Positions 6,992 to 8,844 of a DNA stretch of 8,844 nt are shown here, piece after piece; positions within the stretch are counted from its first letter, which is position 1; every line of letters begins with the position of its first letter. The stretch is from Clostridia bacterium (GTDB taxonomy: Bacteria; Bacillota; Clostridia; Oscillospirales; Acutalibacteraceae): NCBI GenBank assembly GCA_017939855.1, contig JAGAZW010000091.1, positions 1-8,844 on the forward strand. The letters are read 5' to 3'. A program made the position numbers and the translations under genes. A model generated the notes under the pieces. It saw only the letters and a program-made list of their open reading frames with translations, did no database searches and had not been told where the DNA came from.

Positions 6992-8844
6992 ATGAAAATA
7001 CTGCAGGTAAACTGTGTTTACAATACCGGGAGTACAGGTAAAATTGTATACGATGTTCATACAGAGCTTGTAAATGCGGGACACGAGTCTGTTGTATGCT
7101 ACGGCAGAGGACAAAAAACAGCAGATAAAAATGTTTATAAAAACTGCAGTGAATGGTATTCGAAATTAAATAATCTCATTTCACGCTTTACGGGAGTTAT
7201 GTATGGCGGCTGCTTTTTCTCAACAAACAAGCTTATAAGAATAATAAAAAGAGAAAATCCGGATATAGTTCATCTGCACTGTATAAACGGGTATTTCGTT
7301 AATATATATCGTCTTATTACCTGGCTTAAGAAAAATAATGTCAAGACGGTTCTTACCCTTCACGCAGAGTTTATGCATACCGCTAACTGCGGACACGCTT
7401 TTGAGTGCGAAAAATATAAAACAGGGTGCGGAAAGTGTCCGCACTTTAAAAAAGAAACCAAGTCCATACTTTTTGATAACACAGCACTTTCCTTTAAAAA
7501 GATGAAAAAAGCCTTTGACGGCTTCAATAATAACCTTGTTGTTACTTCGGTTTCGCCATGGCTTATGGACAGAGCGCAAAACTCCATTATTTTAGGTGAT
7601 AAAAAGCATACTGTTGTTATGAACGGTCTTGATACATCTGTTTTCTATCCTCACGGCGCCGATGAGATAAGAAAAAAACATAATTTAGAGGATAAAAAAT
7701 TTGTATTGTTTGTAACACCCGTGTTTAGCATTGATAAAAATCACATAAAAGGCGGATGGTATCTGATTGAACTGGCAAAGAGGATGCCTGAAGTAGTGTT
7801 CGGAGTGATAGGGGCAAGGGAGCAGTATGATAATCTTCCTAAAAATGTTATAAACATAGGCAGAGTCGATGATCAGGATACTTTAGCAAAGTATTATTCT
7901 GCTGCCAATGCAACTATTCTATTGAGCCAAAGGGAAACCTTTTCAATGGTAACAGCAGAAAGTCTTTGCTGCGGAACCTCGGTGATAGGTTTTAAAGCGG
8001 GAGGTCCCGAGACAATTTCAATAGATAAATTTTGTTCATTCGTGCCTTATGGCGACATTGATGATATACAGAATAAGCTGGAGCAGAAACTTAACTGCGA
8101 GAAGGATGAAAGAATATCGCAAAAAGCGGCTTCAAAATATGATAAAAGGACTATGGCAAACAGTTATTTAAATGAATATTCTGAGCTTTTAAACAGAAAG
8201 AAGAAAATTTTACAGGTAAATGTTGTTTATAAAAAGGGAAGCACCGGGAAAATAATCAATGATATCCATACCGAACTTCTAACTCAAGGATACGATTCGC
8301 TGATATGCTACGGCAGAGGGAAGAAAATAAAACAAAGAAACGTTTATAAAACCTGCAGTGAATGGTATTCGAAATTAAATAATCTCATTTCACGCTTTAC
8401 GGGCGTTATGTACGGCGGCTGCTTTTTCTCAACAAACAATCTTATAAGAATAATAAAAAGAGAAAATCCGGATATAGTTCATCTGCACTGTATAAACGGG
8501 TATTTCGTTAATATATATCGTCTTATTACCTGGCTTAAGGAAAATAACGTCAAGACAGTTCTTACCCTTCACGCAGAGTTTATGCATACCGCTAACTGCG
8601 GATATGCACTTGATTGTGAAAAGTGGAGGACCGGCTGCGGCGATTGCCCAAGAAGAAAAAAAGAAACAAAATCTTGGTTTTTCGATGGTACAGCAAAATC
8701 CTTTCAAAGAATGAAAAAGGCATTTGAAGGGTTTGACGACAACTTAATTGTAACTTCGGTTTCGCCATGGCTTATGGATAGAGCGCAAAACTCCATTATT
8801 TTAGGTGATAAAAAGCATACTGTTGTTATGAACGGTCTTGATAC
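6992..8844 (+). CDS. Tandem double GT4 glycosyltransferase, two units fused in one frame (3' end outside window)
   Basis: I translated this by hand: the frame is open from the ATG to the window edge, 617 complete codons plus two bases. Residues 1-403 form a complete family 4 GT-B enzyme: MKILQVN opening, glycine loop GSTGK (13-17), DIVHLHC strand (91-97), four cysteines at 133, 139, 146 and 149, VSPWLMDRA (187-195), NGLDTSVF (211-218), and the retaining-enzyme EX7E motif Glu315-Glu323 in ETFSMVTAE. At residue 404 the same protein begins again (KKILQVNVVYKKGSTGK) and runs in register to NGLD at 614-617, with cysteines at 536, 542, 549 and 552. The full protein would be about 800 residues if unit 2 is complete. 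Two linked domains could add two sugars in sequence or the same sugar twice. Family assignment is secure; activity of unit 2 cannot be judged without its donor domain. Confidence 0.9.
   Translation, partial: MKILQVNCVYNTGSTGKIVYDVHTELVNAGHESVVCYGRGQKTADKNVYKNCSEWYSKLNNLISRFTGVMYGGCFFSTNKLIRIIKRENPDIVHLHCINGYFVNIYRLITWLKKNNVKTVLTLHAEFMHTANCGHAFECEKYKTGCGKCPHFKKETKSILFDNTALSFKKMKKAFDGFNNNLVVTSVSPWLMDRAQNSIILGDKKHTVVMNGLDTSVFYPHGADEIRKKHNLEDKKFVLFVTPVFSIDKNHIKGGWYLIELAKRMPEVVFGVIGAREQYDNLPKNVINIGRVDDQDTLAKYYSAANATILLSQRETFSMVTAESLCCGTSVIGFKAGGPETISIDKFCSFVPYGDIDDIQNKLEQKLNCEKDERISQKAASKYDKRTMANSYLNEYSELLNRKKKILQVNVVYKKGSTGKIINDIHTELLTQGYDSLICYGRGKKIKQRNVYKTCSEWYSKLNNLISRFTGVMYGGCFFSTNNLIRIIKRENPDIVHLHCINGYFVNIYRLITWLKENNVKTVLTLHAEFMHTANCGYALDCEKWRTGCGDCPRRKKETKSWFFDGTAKSFQRMKKAFEGFDDNLIVTSVSPWLMDRAQNSIILGDKKHTVVMNGLD
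7145..7393 (+). repeat. Near-identical block A (partner 8354-8602)
   Basis: The two copies differ at 6 of 249 bases over codons 52-134, with an uninterrupted identical run of 99 nt (7232-7330 and 8441-8539). Four of the six changes are silent third-base changes; the other two change residues 80 and 114. The flanking segments are only about 70% and 64% identical, so this is a probable gene-conversion tract. Confidence 0.85.
7544..7635 (+). repeat. Near-identical block B (partner 8753-8844)
   Basis: The copies differ at one of 92 bases (7570 C against 8779 T), with the last 65 nt identical. The partner block runs to the window edge, so its true right end is unknown. Confidence 0.85.
8201..8844 (+). 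repeat. Tandem duplication, unit 2 (partial, 644 nt seen)
   Basis: The second unit starts directly after unit 1, with AAG at 8201-8203 aligned to the ATG at 6992-6994. About half of the unit lies in the window; the half with the EX7E motif is missing. Confidence 0.95.

Larger units (their letters stand above)
6992..8200 (+). repeat. Tandem duplication, unit 1 (1209 nt)
   Basis: The complete first unit, from the start codon to codon 403. It aligns with unit 2 at a constant offset of 1209 nt with no insertion or deletion across everything visible. Confidence 0.95.

Noticed and set aside
7220..7579. Minus-strand open frame that recurs in similar form at 8429-8707
   Set aside because: It is the reverse shadow of the tandem GT4 gene. 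The similarity of the two copies only reflects the coding-strand duplication, and there is no ribosome site or family match.
1..8844. CRISPR array, tRNA, rRNA, insertion sequence, inverted terminal repeats or intrinsic terminators
   Set aside because: I saw no spaced short repeats, cloverleaf-like segments, transposase-like proteins, or GC-rich hairpins followed by T runs at gene ends; intergenic gaps are too short for most of these.

Overview
The window is one strand-biased block of surface-polysaccharide (capsule, exopolysaccharide or glycan) biosynthesis genes. Every convincing gene is on the + strand, and gaps are mostly under 20 nt or replaced by 1-4 nt overlaps, as in a single operon. 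The AT-rich DNA, AAGGAG-type ribosome sites, a perfect vegetative promoter, and EpsN-, EpsL- and TagD-like proteins point to a low-GC Firmicute, most likely a gut-type clostridial bacterium. The species cannot be told from this sequence.

Layout: 1-168 is a leader with a textbook promoter. Then come a PLP-dependent sugar aminotransferase of the EpsN/PglE type (169-1287), a small PglC/EpsL-type phosphoglycosyl transferase (1303-1983), a family 2 glycosyltransferase (1985-2812), a TagD-like cytidylyltransferase (2812-3234), a NodB-like deacetylase-fold protein (3234-4061), a LicD-family phosphotransferase (4071-4904), a second GT-A glycosyltransferase (4901-5692), a GT-B glycosyltransferase (5710-6978), and a long gene that starts at 6992 and is still open at the window edge (8844).

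Inferred pathway: the aminotransferase makes a 4-amino-sugar nucleotide and the phosphoglycosyl transferase loads a sugar phosphate onto undecaprenyl phosphate. The glycosyltransferases extend the repeat unit. The cytidylyltransferase and LicD protein make and transfer a phospho-alcohol decoration, and the NodB-like protein may deacetylate the glycan. The dehydratase and acetyltransferase that usually accompany the aminotransferase, and any flippase or polymerase, are not in the window.

The most unusual object is the last gene. It encodes two copies of the same GT4 glycosyltransferase joined head to tail in one reading frame with an exact period of 403 codons (1209 nt) and no indels. The copy 2 codon aligned with the start ATG is AAG, and no stop separates the units. 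Identity between copies is a sharp mosaic: about 70%, then 98%, then 64%, then 99%. This suggests an old duplication with recent gene conversion. The window ends inside the last near-identical block, so the true number of units is unknown.
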